Shown here: positions 18,659 through 27,522 of the stretch, piece after piece | How the letters are laid out: each line of letters begins with the position of its first letter | How positions within the stretch are numbered: the stretch's first letter is position 1 | Made by a program: the position numbers and the translations under genes | From: Thauera sp. | Lineage (GTDB): Bacteria; Pseudomonadota; Gammaproteobacteria; Burkholderiales; Rhodocyclaceae | Direction of reading: 5' to 3' | Assembly: GCA_017302295.1 (NCBI GenBank) | Contig: JAFLDS010000012.1 | Location: 33,532 to 97,531 of the forward strand | Length of the DNA stretch: 64,000 bases | The notes under the pieces: generated by a model | Databases searched by the model: none | What the model was told of the DNA's origin: nothing | What the model saw: the letters and a program-made list of their open reading frames with translations, nothing else

Positions 18659-19633
18659 ATGAGATCCTGCACCCACCGGCCCGGGATGGCGCATCGCGAT
18701 CGCGCGCCGGCACCGGTGCGACGGCTGGCGGCGATGCTGCAGGTCCTGCTGGTGGCGCTTGCCTGCTTTTTGCCCGGGGTGGCGCATGCGTTCAAGGTCG
18801 CTCTCGCGCTTGCCCAGCCGGGCGGGGCGTACCAGGCGTTTGCCGACTCCTTGCAGCTGAAGCTGGCATCCGGTGGCGTCGTGCTGACGCCTGCCGGCAA
18901 CCTGGAGGATGGGTTCGACGATGCGGTGCTTGCCCGCGCAGACCTGATCCTTGCGACAGGCCCGGCCGCTGCCGCTGCCGTCGTCGAGCATCATCGGCGT
19001 CCGACGATGGTGGCACTGATCAGCGGCGCTCAGCTGGCGGAACTGCGTGGCCGCTATCCGCAGGCCAACCTCTCCGGCTTCCTGCTGGAGCAGCCCGCAG
19101 AGCGCCAGATCCGGCTGATGGGCGCGGTGCTGCCCAAGGGCAGCCGAATCGGCATGCTGCGCAGCAGCGGGACGGTGCTCGACCCCGAGCTGGCGCGCGC
19201 TGCGTCGGCCAGCGGCTACAGATTGATCGAGCATTCCGTCGCCGGCAGTGCGGAGGTCATCGCCGGCCTCGAACAGGTCCTGCCAGCTTCCGATGCGCTC
19301 CTGGTCTTGCCCGACCCGGTGCTCTCGGCCCCCAACCCGGCCCGCTCCATCCTGCTCACGAGCTATCGTTTCCGCAGGCCGATCTTCGCCTTTTCGCAGG
19401 CTTACGTGGAAGCGGGTGCCCTCGCGGCGGTGTTCAGCGCCCCCGAGGACGTTGCAAGCGACGTGGCCGGGTGGTTGCGCAGCCTGGGGGGCGGGGTGGG
19501 GCGCCTGCCTGCGCCGCGCGCGCCGCTGACCTACCGAATCGCGGTCAACCGGCAGGTGGCACGTTCGCTCAACATCGGCGTGCCGTCGGACGCGCAGCTT
19601 CGCGCCCAGATCGAGGCAGGGAGGGAGCGATGA
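18659..19633 (+). CDS. Periplasmic ABC-type substrate-binding protein-like (ABC_sub_bind family)
   Basis: A 324-residue predicted periplasmic protein. A basic N-terminus is followed by a hydrophobic core (MLQVLLVALACFLPGVAHA) that looks like a cleavable signal; MAHRD or MLQ further in could be the true start. The mature part has the two-lobe pattern of the ABC substrate-binding family: ADLILATGPAAAAAV, GSRIGMLRSSGT and SDALLVLPDPVLSAPN are typical. No permease or ATPase gene lies nearby. Its position between a TonB-dependent receptor and a membrane GGDEF protein, with a 4-base overlap into the latter, suggests it passes ligand information rather than feeding a transporter. That role is an inference. 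Confidence 0.85.
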   Translation: MRSCTHRPGMAHRDRAPAPVRRLAAMLQVLLVALACFLPGVAHAFKVALALAQPGGAYQAFADSLQLKLASGGVVLTPAGNLEDGFDDAVLARADLILATGPAAAAAVVEHHRRPTMVALISGAQLAELRGRYPQANLSGFLLEQPAERQIRLMGAVLPKGSRIGMLRSSGTVLDPELARAASASGYRLIEHSVAGSAEVIAGLEQVLPASDALLVLPDPVLSAPNPARSILLTSYRFRRPIFAFSQAYVEAGALAAVFSAPEDVASDVAGWLRSLGGGVGRLPAPRAPLTYRIAVNRQVARSLNIGVPSDAQLRAQIEAGRER

Positions 19634-20964
19634 GGTGGGGGCGCGACCTGAGCCTGTTCCAGCGGCTCCTGCTGTTGGTGCTCATTCCCGTCTCGCTGCT
19701 GACCGCGATGATCAGCGGGGCGTACCTCAGCCGCGGCACGCGGCTGGCAGAAGAGGCAGTGCGCGAACGCGGCATCGCCATCGTCAGCTTTCTCGCGCCT
19801 GCCGCCGAGTACGGGGTGATCTCGGGTAATGCCGCGAACCTGCAGGGCCTGCTGGCGGCGGCGATGGCGCAGCAGGATGTGCGCGTCGCGGCGATCTACG
19901 ATCGCAGCCGCTCGCCCATCATCCTCAGCGGCACGCCGGCGCTCGCCGATTTCGAACGGGTCGTCGCTGCCGGTGGCCCGCGTCTGGTCGAGTTCGGTGC
20001 AGGGCGTTTTTCCTTTGCCGCGCCGGTCCTGTCGCAGCCAGTGGCGGTCGACGATGTCAACCTGGTGGCCCGCCCCGGCACCGCGATGGCGGAAGCGGAT
20101 GTCGTCGGCTGGGTCTATGTCGAGCTCGACACGGCAAGCTATCTGCAGCGCAGACGTGCGATCGTCGTCTTCGTGGGCGCACTGGCAATCGTTACGCTGG
20201 TGCTTACCGCGCTGTTCGCCATCCGGCTCGCACGCTCGGTCGGCGAGCCGGTGGACCGCCTGGCCGACGCTGTGCGGCGCATGGCGGCGGGCGATCTCGA
20301 GGTGCGCGTGCCGCTGGGCGGGGGCAGTCCGGAACTGCGCGAACTGCAGCAGGGCTTCAACGTCATGGCGCGCTCGATCGCCGACGCGCATTACAACCTG
20401 CAGGTGCAGATCAAGGAGGCCACCGGGCACCTCGCCTATCAGGCCATGCACGATCCGCTCACCGGTTTGCCGAATCGTCGCGCCTTCGAGCTGGCGCTGG
20501 AGGATGCGGTGCAGGCGTCGCGGCGTGCGGCCGACCACGGTGCGCTGTGCTTCATCGACCTCGATCGCTTCAAGCGTGTCAATGATCTCTGTGGCCACGC
20601 CGCGGGCGATGCGCTGTTGCAGCAGATCGGCGACGTCATCCGCCACACGGTGCGCGCGCAGGACATGATCTGCCGCGTCGGTGGCGACGAGTTCGCCCTC
20701 ATCCTGCGCGGGTGTGCGCCTGCCGATGCGCGACGCATCGCCGATGCGCTGTGCCGGGCGATCGAGGCGCATGCCTTCGACTGGGAAGGGGAGATCTTCC
20801 ATGTCGGCGCCAGCGTCGGCATGGCGCGCATCGACGACCATACCCGCAGCCCGTCGGACGTGCTGAAAGCGGCCGACCTGGCTTGCTACGAGGCCAAGCG
20901 CGGCGGGCGCGGCCAGGTGGTCGAGCACCGCGCCGCGCCTGGCGCAGGGGGGCGGCCGGACTGA
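19630..20964 (+). CDS. Membrane diguanylate cyclase: periplasmic sensor, HAMP, GGDEF
   Basis: A 444-residue predicted diguanylate cyclase making cyclic di-GMP. Transmembrane helix 1 is at about 12-30, a periplasmic domain of about 150 residues follows, and helix 2 is near 178-200 (IVVFVGALAIVTLVLTAL). A HAMP domain (about 200-255) leads into the GGDEF domain, which begins HDPLTGLPNRRAFE. The active-site motif GGDEF is intact at 351-355, and the inhibitory I-site RxxD is present (RAQD, 342-345), so product feedback is expected. The start ATG overlaps the upstream stop by four bases. Tight coupling to a receptor and a binding protein suggests cyclic di-GMP output from an outer-membrane signal. 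Confidence 0.93.
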   Translation: MRWGRDLSLFQRLLLLVLIPVSLLTAMISGAYLSRGTRLAEEAVRERGIAIVSFLAPAAEYGVISGNAANLQGLLAAAMAQQDVRVAAIYDRSRSPIILSGTPALADFERVVAAGGPRLVEFGAGRFSFAAPVLSQPVAVDDVNLVARPGTAMAEADVVGWVYVELDTASYLQRRRAIVVFVGALAIVTLVLTALFAIRLARSVGEPVDRLADAVRRMAAGDLEVRVPLGGGSPELRELQQGFNVMARSIADAHYNLQVQIKEATGHLAYQAMHDPLTGLPNRRAFELALEDAVQASRRAADHGALCFIDLDRFKRVNDLCGHAAGDALLQQIGDVIRHTVRAQDMICRVGGDEFALILRGCAPADARRIADALCRAIEAHAFDWEGEIFHVGASVGMARIDDHTRSPSDVLKAADLACYEAKRGGRGQVVEHRAAPGAGGRPD

Positions 20965-21010
20965 GCGGCGGGTGGCACAATGCGGCCTCCCGCGCCTCAT
21001 GCATGCAGCC

Positions 21011-24000
21011 ATGCTCCGTCTCGCTTTCTCCAACCGTTTCGAGATCCTGCTCGATCGCTTGCTCGACCAGCTCGCCCACGAGCAGCCCGGGCCGTTCGGC
21101 CAGCGCCATGTGGTGGTGCCGAGCAGCGCCCTGCGGCGTCATGTCGAGTTCGCGGTGGCGCAGCGCGAAGGCGTCTGCGCGAATCTGGACTTCGGCTACC
21201 TGGCCCAATGGCTGTGGGCGCAGATCGGCTGCGTGGTGGAGGTGCCGGCGCGTTCGCCCTTCTCGCCGGCCCTGCTCGCATGGCGGGTGTTCGGACTGCT
21301 CGACCCGGCCGCTGCCGCGGGCGGCTGGCTGGCGGCGCATCCGCGACTGGCGCGCTATGTCGAAGGCGCCGATGCGCGCATGCGCTTTGAGCTCGCCGAG
21401 CGCACCGCGCGCGTGTTCGATCATTACCTGACCTACCGGCCGCGCTGGCTTGAGGCCTGGGCTGCCGGCAAGGTCGCGCTCACCGCCGCCACCGACGCCG
21501 AGCGCGCCGACGAGGCCTGGCAGGCCGAGCTGTGGCGCCGCATCCGTGCCGGCATGGATGTCCGTCAGGATCATCCGGCCGCGGAGTTCCTGCGCAAGGT
21601 CTCGGCGATGAGCGCGGCCGATCTCGCCGCAATCGGGCTGCCGCGCACAGTGCACGTGTTCGGCCTGCCTGCCCTGCCGCCGCTGTATCTCGAGATTCTG
21701 CGCGAACTTGCGCGTGTGGTCGAGGTGCGCCTCTACGTGCTGAACCCGTGTCGCGAATTCTGGTTCGAGATCGTCGATGCGCGCCGGCTGTCGTGGCTTG
21801 CCAGCCGGCAGCAGGACATGTTCCATGAAACCGGCAACCGCCTGCTCGCCGCCTGGGGACAGCAGACGCAGGCGCACATCGGCCTGCTGTTCGACGGCGA
21901 GCGCGAGGTGGACGAAGAGGCCGTGTTCGCGCCCCATCCCGGCAAACACCTGCTCGCGCGGCTGCACAACGCCATCCTCGACCTGCAGGAGCTGGCGCCC
22001 GGCAGCGTCGCGCTCGCCGAGCGCGATCGCAGCATCGAGCTGCACGTGTGCCATTCGCGCACCCGCGAGCTGGAGGTGCTCCACGACCGCCTGCTCGGCC
22101 TCTTCGCCGGACGCAACCCGCCGCGACCCGACGAGATCGTTGTGCTGACGCCCGACCTCGATGCCACCGCGCCCCTGATCGAGGCGGTATTCGGCACCGC
22201 ACCGGCCGGACGACGCATCCCGTGGCGCATCACCGGGCTGGGTGGCACGCGGGAGAACCCTGCGGCGCAGGTGCTCGACCGGTTGCTGACGCTGGCGGCG
22301 AGCCGCTTCCCGGCGAGCCGGATCTTCGACCTGCTGCAGCAGCCACCGGTAGCGGCGCGCTTCGGGCTGGACGAGGCGGCGCTCGAGTCGGTGCACGAAT
22401 GGATGCGGGCGGCCGGCATCCGCTGGGGCCTCGATGGGGATGCCAGCCAGCACACCCTCGAGGAGGGGCTGCACCGATTGTTTCTCGCCTGGGCGGGGGG
22501 TGACGCGGCGCAGCATGCGACCTTCGGCGGGCGTATCGGGGCCGGTGCGCCTGAAGGGGGCGCGGCGCATGCCCTCGGCCGCTTCTGGCGCTATGCGCAG
22601 ACTCTGCGGCGCTTGCGCGATGCCTTGCAGCGCCCGCACGATGCCGCCGGCTGGCGCACGCTGCTGTCCGACGCGCTCGATGCGCTGGTCTCCGACACCT
22701 CGGAGTGGGCCGATGCGCTGAGAGAGGTGCGCGAGGCGCTCACCTCGCTGACCGACGCCATGGACGGTGGCGGGCTCGCGGCGCCGGTGCCGCTGCAGGT
22801 CGTGCATCCTGCGCTGGGCGCCGTACTCGACGATCCGGCACGCGGCGGGGTGCCCGGCGGCAGCGTGACCTTCTCCGCTTTGCCGGCGCTGCGTGGCCTG
22901 CCCTACCGCGTGGTGTGCGTGATCGGGCTGGACCAGGGGGCGTTTCCCGGCGGCGATCGCCCGGCCGAGTTCGATCTGCTGGCGGCCCGTCCACAGCGCG
23001 GCGACCGCCAGCGTCGGCTCGACGACCGCAACCTGTTTCTCGACGTGCTGCTGTCGGCGCGCGAGGTGCTGCACCTGTCCCATGTCGGCCGAAGCGTTCG
23101 GGACGGCAGCGCGGTCCCCCCTTCGGTCCTCGTCGACGAACTGCTCGACGTCCTCGCGGCCGCCTGTGCGAGCGAGCCGGCCGATCCCGCTGCGGTGGCG
23201 TCGGCACGTCGGCGTCTGACGGTGGAGCATCCGCTGCAGGCTTTCTCCGCTGACTATTTCCTGCCCGCGGCACGACCCGATCCGCGTCTCGTCAGTTTTC
23301 ACGAAGAGTATGCGAGCGCGCTGGCGGCGCGCCTCGGCAGGGCGCTGACCGACCTGGCGGAGCCGGGGATCGCGACGCTGGAAGCGTGCGAGCAGATGGA
23401 CAGCGCGGCGGAGGGAGATTCGGACGGCGAGGGCGACGATGACGGGCAGGTCCATGATCCCGTGCATCGCCCCTTCTTCACCGCGCCGCTGCCGGCCCCG
23501 GGCGCCGAGTGGCGCAGCGTCGGTCTCGAGCAGCTGGTGCGCTTCTTCCGCAACCCGTGCCGCTACCTGCTGCGCGAGCGCATCGGCCTGGACCTGCCCG
23601 AAGCCGAAGAGGAGCTGGAGGACGTCGAGACCTTCATCCCGGACTGGCCTGCCCGGCAGGCGCTGGCACAGCGTCTGCTGCCAGCGCTGCTGGCCGTGGA
23701 GGGAGCGTCGGCGGACGACGACGGTGCGGCATTGATGGCGCTCGCGCGCGCTGGTGGCGAGTACCCGGCGGGCGCCCTCGGCGAGCTTGAGCTGGAACGC
23801 GAGCTGACGCGCCTGAAACAGTTTGCCGACGCGGTCTCGGCGGCGCGCGGCGAGTCGCTGCCACCGCACGTGCCACGCCTCGATTTCGAGTTCGAGGGGG
23901 AGTACTGGACGCTGACCGCCGCCTTCAGCGACCTGCGGCCACAGGGGCTTCTGCGCCACCGCTACGACGACACCCGCCCGGCCGATTATCTCGCGGCCTG

Positions 24001-24421
24001 GCTGGCCCACCTCGTGCTGTGTGCTGCGCCCGCCCCAGGCGTCGCCTGCGCGACGCGCGCGGTATCGCGCAACGGCGGCTTTGCCTTCGCTGCCGTTGAA
24101 TCGGCGCGGGCACGCGCGATGCTCGCCGATGCGCTCGAGCTTTACCGCGAGGGCCTGTGCGCCCCGCTGCGCTTCTTCCCCAAGTCCGCCTGGGCCTATG
24201 TCATGAACGGCGAGAACGCGTTCAAGGCCCAGGCGAAATGGACGGGCGGAAACCGGCCGTCGTTCGGCGAAGCCGCCGACCCCGCCTACCGGCTGGCGCT
24301 GCGCGGCGTCGGTGCGCCGCTGGATGGACAGTTCTTCGAGCTTGCCCGGCGCGTGCTCGATCCCCTGCTCGAACACCTGCAGGATGCGCGCCTGGATCAT
24401 GTGCCGCATGCACCGCTCTGA
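21011..24421 (+). CDS. recC: Exodeoxyribonuclease V gamma subunit (RecC)
   Basis: The DNA-scanning, Chi-recognising subunit of RecBCD, 1,136 residues from the ATG at 21011, close to the E. coli length of 1,122. An upstream GTG at 20972 is also open but falls before the conserved start MLRLAFSNRFEILLDRL. Family-typical segments include VVVPSSALRRHVEFAV, FGLPALPPLYLEIL, ELHVCHSRTRELEVLHDRLL, VVCVIGLDQGAFPG and GLEQLVRFFRNPCRYLLRERIGLDL. The unusual point is context: recB and recD, normally adjacent, are absent. The next gene downstream is a cupin, followed by unrelated genes. A 1,366-residue open frame on the opposite strand is a shadow. Confidence 0.92.
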   Translation: MLRLAFSNRFEILLDRLLDQLAHEQPGPFGQRHVVVPSSALRRHVEFAVAQREGVCANLDFGYLAQWLWAQIGCVVEVPARSPFSPALLAWRVFGLLDPAAAAGGWLAAHPRLARYVEGADARMRFELAERTARVFDHYLTYRPRWLEAWAAGKVALTAATDAERADEAWQAELWRRIRAGMDVRQDHPAAEFLRKVSAMSAADLAAIGLPRTVHVFGLPALPPLYLEILRELARVVEVRLYVLNPCREFWFEIVDARRLSWLASRQQDMFHETGNRLLAAWGQQTQAHIGLLFDGEREVDEEAVFAPHPGKHLLARLHNAILDLQELAPGSVALAERDRSIELHVCHSRTRELEVLHDRLLGLFAGRNPPRPDEIVVLTPDLDATAPLIEAVFGTAPAGRRIPWRITGLGGTRENPAAQVLDRLLTLAASRFPASRIFDLLQQPPVAARFGLDEAALESVHEWMRAAGIRWGLDGDASQHTLEEGLHRLFLAWAGGDAAQHATFGGRIGAGAPEGGAAHALGRFWRYAQTLRRLRDALQRPHDAAGWRTLLSDALDALVSDTSEWADALREVREALTSLTDAMDGGGLAAPVPLQVVHPALGAVLDDPARGGVPGGSVTFSALPALRGLPYRVVCVIGLDQGAFPGGDRPAEFDLLAARPQRGDRQRRLDDRNLFLDVLLSAREVLHLSHVGRSVRDGSAVPPSVLVDELLDVLAAACASEPADPAAVASARRRLTVEHPLQAFSADYFLPAARPDPRLVSFHEEYASALAARLGRALTDLAEPGIATLEACEQMDSAAEGDSDGEGDDDGQVHDPVHRPFFTAPLPAPGAEWRSVGLEQLVRFFRNPCRYLLRERIGLDLPEAEEELEDVETFIPDWPARQALAQRLLPALLAVEGASADDDGAALMALARAGGEYPAGALGELELERELTRLKQFADAVSAARGESLPPHVPRLDFEFEGEYWTLTAAFSDLRPQGLLRHRYDDTRPADYLAAWLAHLVLCAAPAPGVACATRAVSRNGGFAFAAVESARARAMLADALELYREGLCAPLRFFPKSAWAYVMNGENAFKAQAKWTGGNRPSFGEAADPAYRLALRGVGAPLDGQFFELARRVLDPLLEHLQDARLDHVPHAPL

Positions 24422-24502
24422 GCAGAGCGACTCGACAGCAGGCGTGGCGCGGGCTAGGTTGAACCGAGGACGGCACGCCGTCGCCACAGTGAGGAGGCTG
24501 GC

Positions 24503-24910
24503 ATGACCACGAGACCCGCCACGGTCGTTGCTGTGCGCCCCGACAGGGAAGTGCTCACCCGCCAGCGCCTGCCCTACTTCGTCGGCATCTCGGGCGAAAC
24601 CGCAGCCAGTCGAGGCCTGTCGATGCACCTGGTGGTCATTCCGCCGGGTGGGATGGCTGCGCCGCACCGCCATCGCGGCTATGAGACAGCCATTTACGTA
24701 CTCGAAGGTCGCGTCGAGACCCGCTACGGCCCAGGCCTGCGCGATCGCATCGTCAGCGCCGCCGGCGAGTTTCTCTTCATCCCGCCCGATGTGCCGCACC
24801 AGGCCTTCAACCTCAGCGACACCGAACCCGCGCGCGCGATCGTCGCCCGCAACGACCCGGCCGAGCAGGAAAACGTGGTGCCTTATGATCCGGCGGAGGA
24901 TGGCGGCTGA
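24503..24910 (+). CDS. Single-domain cupin protein
   Basis: A small cupin of 135 residues with the metal-binding pattern in two motifs: PHRHRGYETAIYVLEGRVETRYG (first motif, with two His and a Glu) and FLFIPPDVPHQAFNLSD (second motif, with a His). It probably binds a divalent metal; substrate and reaction are unknown. A GAGGAGG-like ribosome-binding sequence precedes the ATG. It is 81 bases downstream of recC on the same strand and occupies the place where recB would be expected. Confidence 0.87.
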   Translation: MTTRPATVVAVRPDREVLTRQRLPYFVGISGETAASRGLSMHLVVIPPGGMAAPHRHRGYETAIYVLEGRVETRYGPGLRDRIVSAAGEFLFIPPDVPHQAFNLSDTEPARAIVARNDPAEQENVVPYDPAEDGG

Positions 24911-24936
24911 ACGGAAGGTCGCCCGCCCCCCCGCTT

Positions 24937-24973
24937 GCCCCGCCGATGGGCGGGGCCCGGTGCAGTGCCGGGC
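24937..24973. terminator. Overlapping GC-rich hairpins between convergent genes
   Basis: GCCCCGCC (24937-24944) pairs with GGCGGGGC (24949-24956), and GCCCGG (24955-24960) with CCGGGC (24968-24973). They lie between the convergent cupin and traT genes and could end transcription from both sides. No T-tract follows, so Rho-independent termination is not assured. Confidence 0.45.
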
Positions 24974-24981
24974 TCCTGAGC

Positions 24982-25722
24982 CTAGAAGAGTCCGGCGACT
25001 GAGGTGATGAGGCCCTTCTTGAGTTCAGGCAGCGCTTCGTCAAACTCCAGGTTGACCTTGTTTGCGGTCGAGGCGATGCGGGTCTGGTAGGTCTTGTACT
25101 GGGATTCCTCCGAGTACGTCACGGTGCTGGATCCGCTCGTGCCCTGCTTGAGCTGGTGATTGGAATTGACCGTCGCGGTGCGCGAGCCGCGGATGCGTTC
25201 CTTGATCTGCAGGTCGGTCACCAGCGAGTAGTAGACATCCTTGACGGCCGCCCCGGCAATGCCTTCGGCCAGCGCGCCGACCAGGCCTGCGGCCGCGATG
25301 CCGCGCCCACCGCTGCCCCCCGCGTAGGCGGCGCCCGCGCCCAGCACCAGGCCGCCGGCGGCACTGGCGCCGTAGCCCTGCTGGATGACGGCTTCGGTGG
25401 CCGTGGGCGACGTCTTGCCGACCTGCAGGATGTTCGCCTGCAGGACGTAGTGTGCAAGGTCGGGGTCGGCGACCAGGCGATAACCCTTGGCGGCGATAGC
25501 CGCCGTCAGCTCCTGCTCGACGGCCAGATCGGGCTTGTCGCTGGTGTTGCGCAATTGGACGAAGACGGTGCGCTTGTCGGCCGCGACGGGATCGAGAAAC
25601 ACCGTCGAGGACATTTTCGTCTGTACGTCCAGGTTGCGCTTCGAGATGGCAACCTGAGTCGCCGCGCAGCCGGACAACAGGCTGGCCGAAATGACGATGA
25701 GTGCAGCGCGCTTCAACACCAT
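24982..25722 (-). CDS. traT: TraT-like complement-resistance/surface-exclusion lipoprotein
   Basis: An outer-membrane lipoprotein of 246 residues resembling plasmid F TraT, which blocks redundant conjugation and raises serum resistance. The signal ends in the lipobox LLSGC. Then come AISKRNLDVQTKMSSTVFLDP, FVQLRNTSDKPDL and the C-terminal YQTRIASTANKVNLEFDEA, all closely paralleled in TraT. A glycine/alanine-rich hydrophobic centre matches the membrane-interacting part of the family. A GGAG ribosome-binding site precedes the ATG. No conjugation genes are present in the window, so this is a chromosomal orphan. It may act in surface protection rather than entry exclusion. Confidence 0.9.
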   Translation of the reverse strand: MVLKRAALIVISASLLSGCAATQVAISKRNLDVQTKMSSTVFLDPVAADKRTVFVQLRNTSDKPDLAVEQELTAAIAAKGYRLVADPDLAHYVLQANILQVGKTSPTATEAVIQQGYGASAAGGLVLGAGAAYAGGSGGRGIAAAGLVGALAEGIAGAAVKDVYYSLVTDLQIKERIRGSRTATVNSNHQLKQGTSGSSTVTYSEESQYKTYQTRIASTANKVNLEFDEALPELKKGLITSVAGLF

Positions 25723-26038
25723 GAGCTTCTCCAGGATGAGGGATATGATTTATGCATGACGGCGGATGCGGCGGAGCCCTCATGCAGCGCGCCGGAGTTT
25801 ATATCAATGTCATTATTATGTTTACAGCATTAAGAGGTGTGGCGGCGCCCTCGGCTGCACTCGGCCTGCGCTTTGGCCTTGCGCTCGTCCTGATCACTGC
25901 TATATCGAAGACGTATCGTCGAATTGAAATTGCATCAAGTCGCAGTTCGTTTTTATGCCGCCACCGTCGAGTTCCGCGTCAGGAGGGTGTCGGGCGTGCT
26001 CACCCCAATCGGTTGCCAACTCATTCAGGAGTCGTGCC
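25723..26038. other. Intergenic region, AT-richer than surroundings
   Basis: A 316-base gap between the divergent traT and SGNH hydrolase genes. The part at about 25795-25845 is markedly AT-rich for this genome and probably holds promoters for both genes, though no clear -35/-10 pair could be fixed. A 96-codon frame at 25752-26042 lacks a ribosome-binding site and any recognisable content and is not called. A TCAGGAGTCGTGCC ribosome-binding context lies just before 26039. Confidence 0.6.
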
Positions 26039-26860
26039 ATGAGTTCTTCCCGCATTTACCTCCCCGCCGAAACCTGGGAGCCGGATATGCCTGCGACGAT
26101 GCTAGCGATCGGCGATTCCTGGTTCTGGTACCCGCGCAACAACGTGCTGCAGGCGCTGGTGGCGCACAAGCGGCTGAAGGATCCCTACCGCGTCATCCAG
26201 ATGCTGGGTTACAACGGAGCCAAGCTCGAGGAGTATGTTTTCGGTCGCTTTGCGAAGCAGGTCGAGAAGCATCTCTCGCCCGGCTTCCGCACTGCATACT
26301 CGGCGATCCTGATCAGCGGCGCCGGCAACGATGCGGTCGACTACAAGCTGGCGCTAAAGCGATCCTGCGCAGGCTTGAGTACCGGAGCCGAGTGCATCGA
26401 CGAGGCCACAATGACGGATTTCCTCGGTCGCCTTTCCGCAGCGCTGGGTGCGCTGGTGCAGCGCATCACCGTTGCCTATGCAGGGGCGCAACGTCCCGAC
26501 ATCTTCCTGCATTCCTACGACTACCCGGTGCCTGACGGTCGCGGCTTCAAAATCGTCGATCAGCTGAAGGTCAGCGGGCCCTGGCTCCAGCCGGCGATGT
26601 CCGGGCGCAAGGTCGACGACGTCATGCCCTTGCGCAAGGAGATCTGCCGCATCCTGATCGACCGCCTCGCCGCCGTCTATGAAGATTTCGCTAACCGCAA
26701 CGAGCGCGTCTACTTCATCCGCTCGACGGGTTGTCTGAAGTCGCCCGATTACGAAAAGGACTGGGACAATGAACTCCACCCGTCGGCTCAGGGTTTCAAG
26801 CGTGTGGTCGACAAGTGCTGGATACCGGTTCTGGCGCAGCACGGCTACGCAAGGCCGTGA
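26039..26860 (+). CDS. SGNH/GDSL-type hydrolase, cytoplasmic
   Basis: A predicted esterase or lipase-like hydrolase of 273 residues. All four family blocks are visible: catalytic Ser in LAIGDSWFWYP (near residue 25), Gly in MLGYNGAKL, Asn in SGAGNDAVDY, and His in NELHPSAQGF close to the C-terminus. There is no signal peptide or membrane helix. The start at 26039 has an AGGAG sequence at a suitable distance; an upstream in-frame start 28 codons earlier adds an unlikely Ser/Arg-rich stretch. The flanking genes, TraT lipoprotein and a small membrane protein, do not indicate a substrate. Confidence 0.88.
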   Translation: MSSSRIYLPAETWEPDMPATMLAIGDSWFWYPRNNVLQALVAHKRLKDPYRVIQMLGYNGAKLEEYVFGRFAKQVEKHLSPGFRTAYSAILISGAGNDAVDYKLALKRSCAGLSTGAECIDEATMTDFLGRLSAALGALVQRITVAYAGAQRPDIFLHSYDYPVPDGRGFKIVDQLKVSGPWLQPAMSGRKVDDVMPLRKEICRILIDRLAAVYEDFANRNERVYFIRSTGCLKSPDYEKDWDNELHPSAQGFKRVVDKCWIPVLAQHGYARP

Positions 26861-26877
26861 GGCGGCTACAGGGGCAG

Positions 26878-27276
26878 TCAGCGCTGGCGCAGCATCGAAT
26901 GCGCCAGCGCGGTGCGCAGCGTTAGGCCCGTCCTGCGGCTGTGGCGGGCCGCCTTGCGGTGTGAGAGCACGAGCGAGGCTGGATCGATCAGGATGGCAGC
27001 GACGAGCCCATCCCGGGCATGGACCTCGGCGCAGAAGCCGACGCTGTATCCGTTAGCATCGAGGCCCTGGCCGATCACGACGGTTGCGTCGTCAGTCTCG
27101 GCGTAGGGGCGTCCGGTGTAATTCACGAAGCGTACCTCGCGATTGATGTCGTGCTCGTGCAGCCAGGCTCCTACGTGGTCGATGACGGACATTGAGGCCA
27201 GGTCCGCCCCCTGTCTGCGCAAGGCCGCCGCGACGAAGAGCGCGATCGCGAGCAGGCAGATCAGCAGCAAGTCCAA
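26878..27276 (-). CDS. Small membrane-anchored protein of unknown function
   Basis: A 132-residue protein. The N-terminus (MDLLLICLLAIALFVAAAL) is a single membrane anchor or uncleaved signal. The rest is a small alpha/beta-looking domain (VRFVNYTGRPYAETDDATVVIG) ending in a strongly basic tail (RKAARHSRRTGLTLR). I do not recognise the domain. The gene converges on the SGNH hydrolase with an 17-base gap. Confidence 0.65.
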   Translation of the reverse strand: MDLLLICLLAIALFVAAALRRQGADLASMSVIDHVGAWLHEHDINREVRFVNYTGRPYAETDDATVVIGQGLDANGYSVGFCAEVHARDGLVAAILIDPASLVLSHRKAARHSRRTGLTLRTALAHSMLRQR

Positions 27277-27522
27277 GGGGCCATTCCTCCACGGGTGATC
27301 GAAGATCGGTCAGGTGGCCGCGCGGATCGTCGGCGCGGGCAAGACAATACGCCGGCGTGGCGCGCTACGCGCTAGTCTGAATGAATACCTTGTCATTGCG
27401 AACGGCATTGCGCCTGATGCTTACCCGTTTCGGGTGCTTGCGCAATTCCGGCCTTGCCGATAACGCGTCTTGGGTGCAGGCTGATGGAGGGCTCGGCGGC
27501 AAGGTCCGAGCCCGAACAGCCC

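Noticed and set aside
20699-24799. A 1,366-codon open frame on the minus strand opposite recC.
   Set aside because: It mirrors the GC-rich third-codon pattern of recC; its translation is Arg/Gln/His-rich without any known domain. recC is clear on the plus strand.
25752-26042. A possible 96-residue gene upstream of the SGNH hydrolase.
   Set aside because: No ribosome-binding site or recognisable domain, and it lies in a region better explained as promoter sequence.
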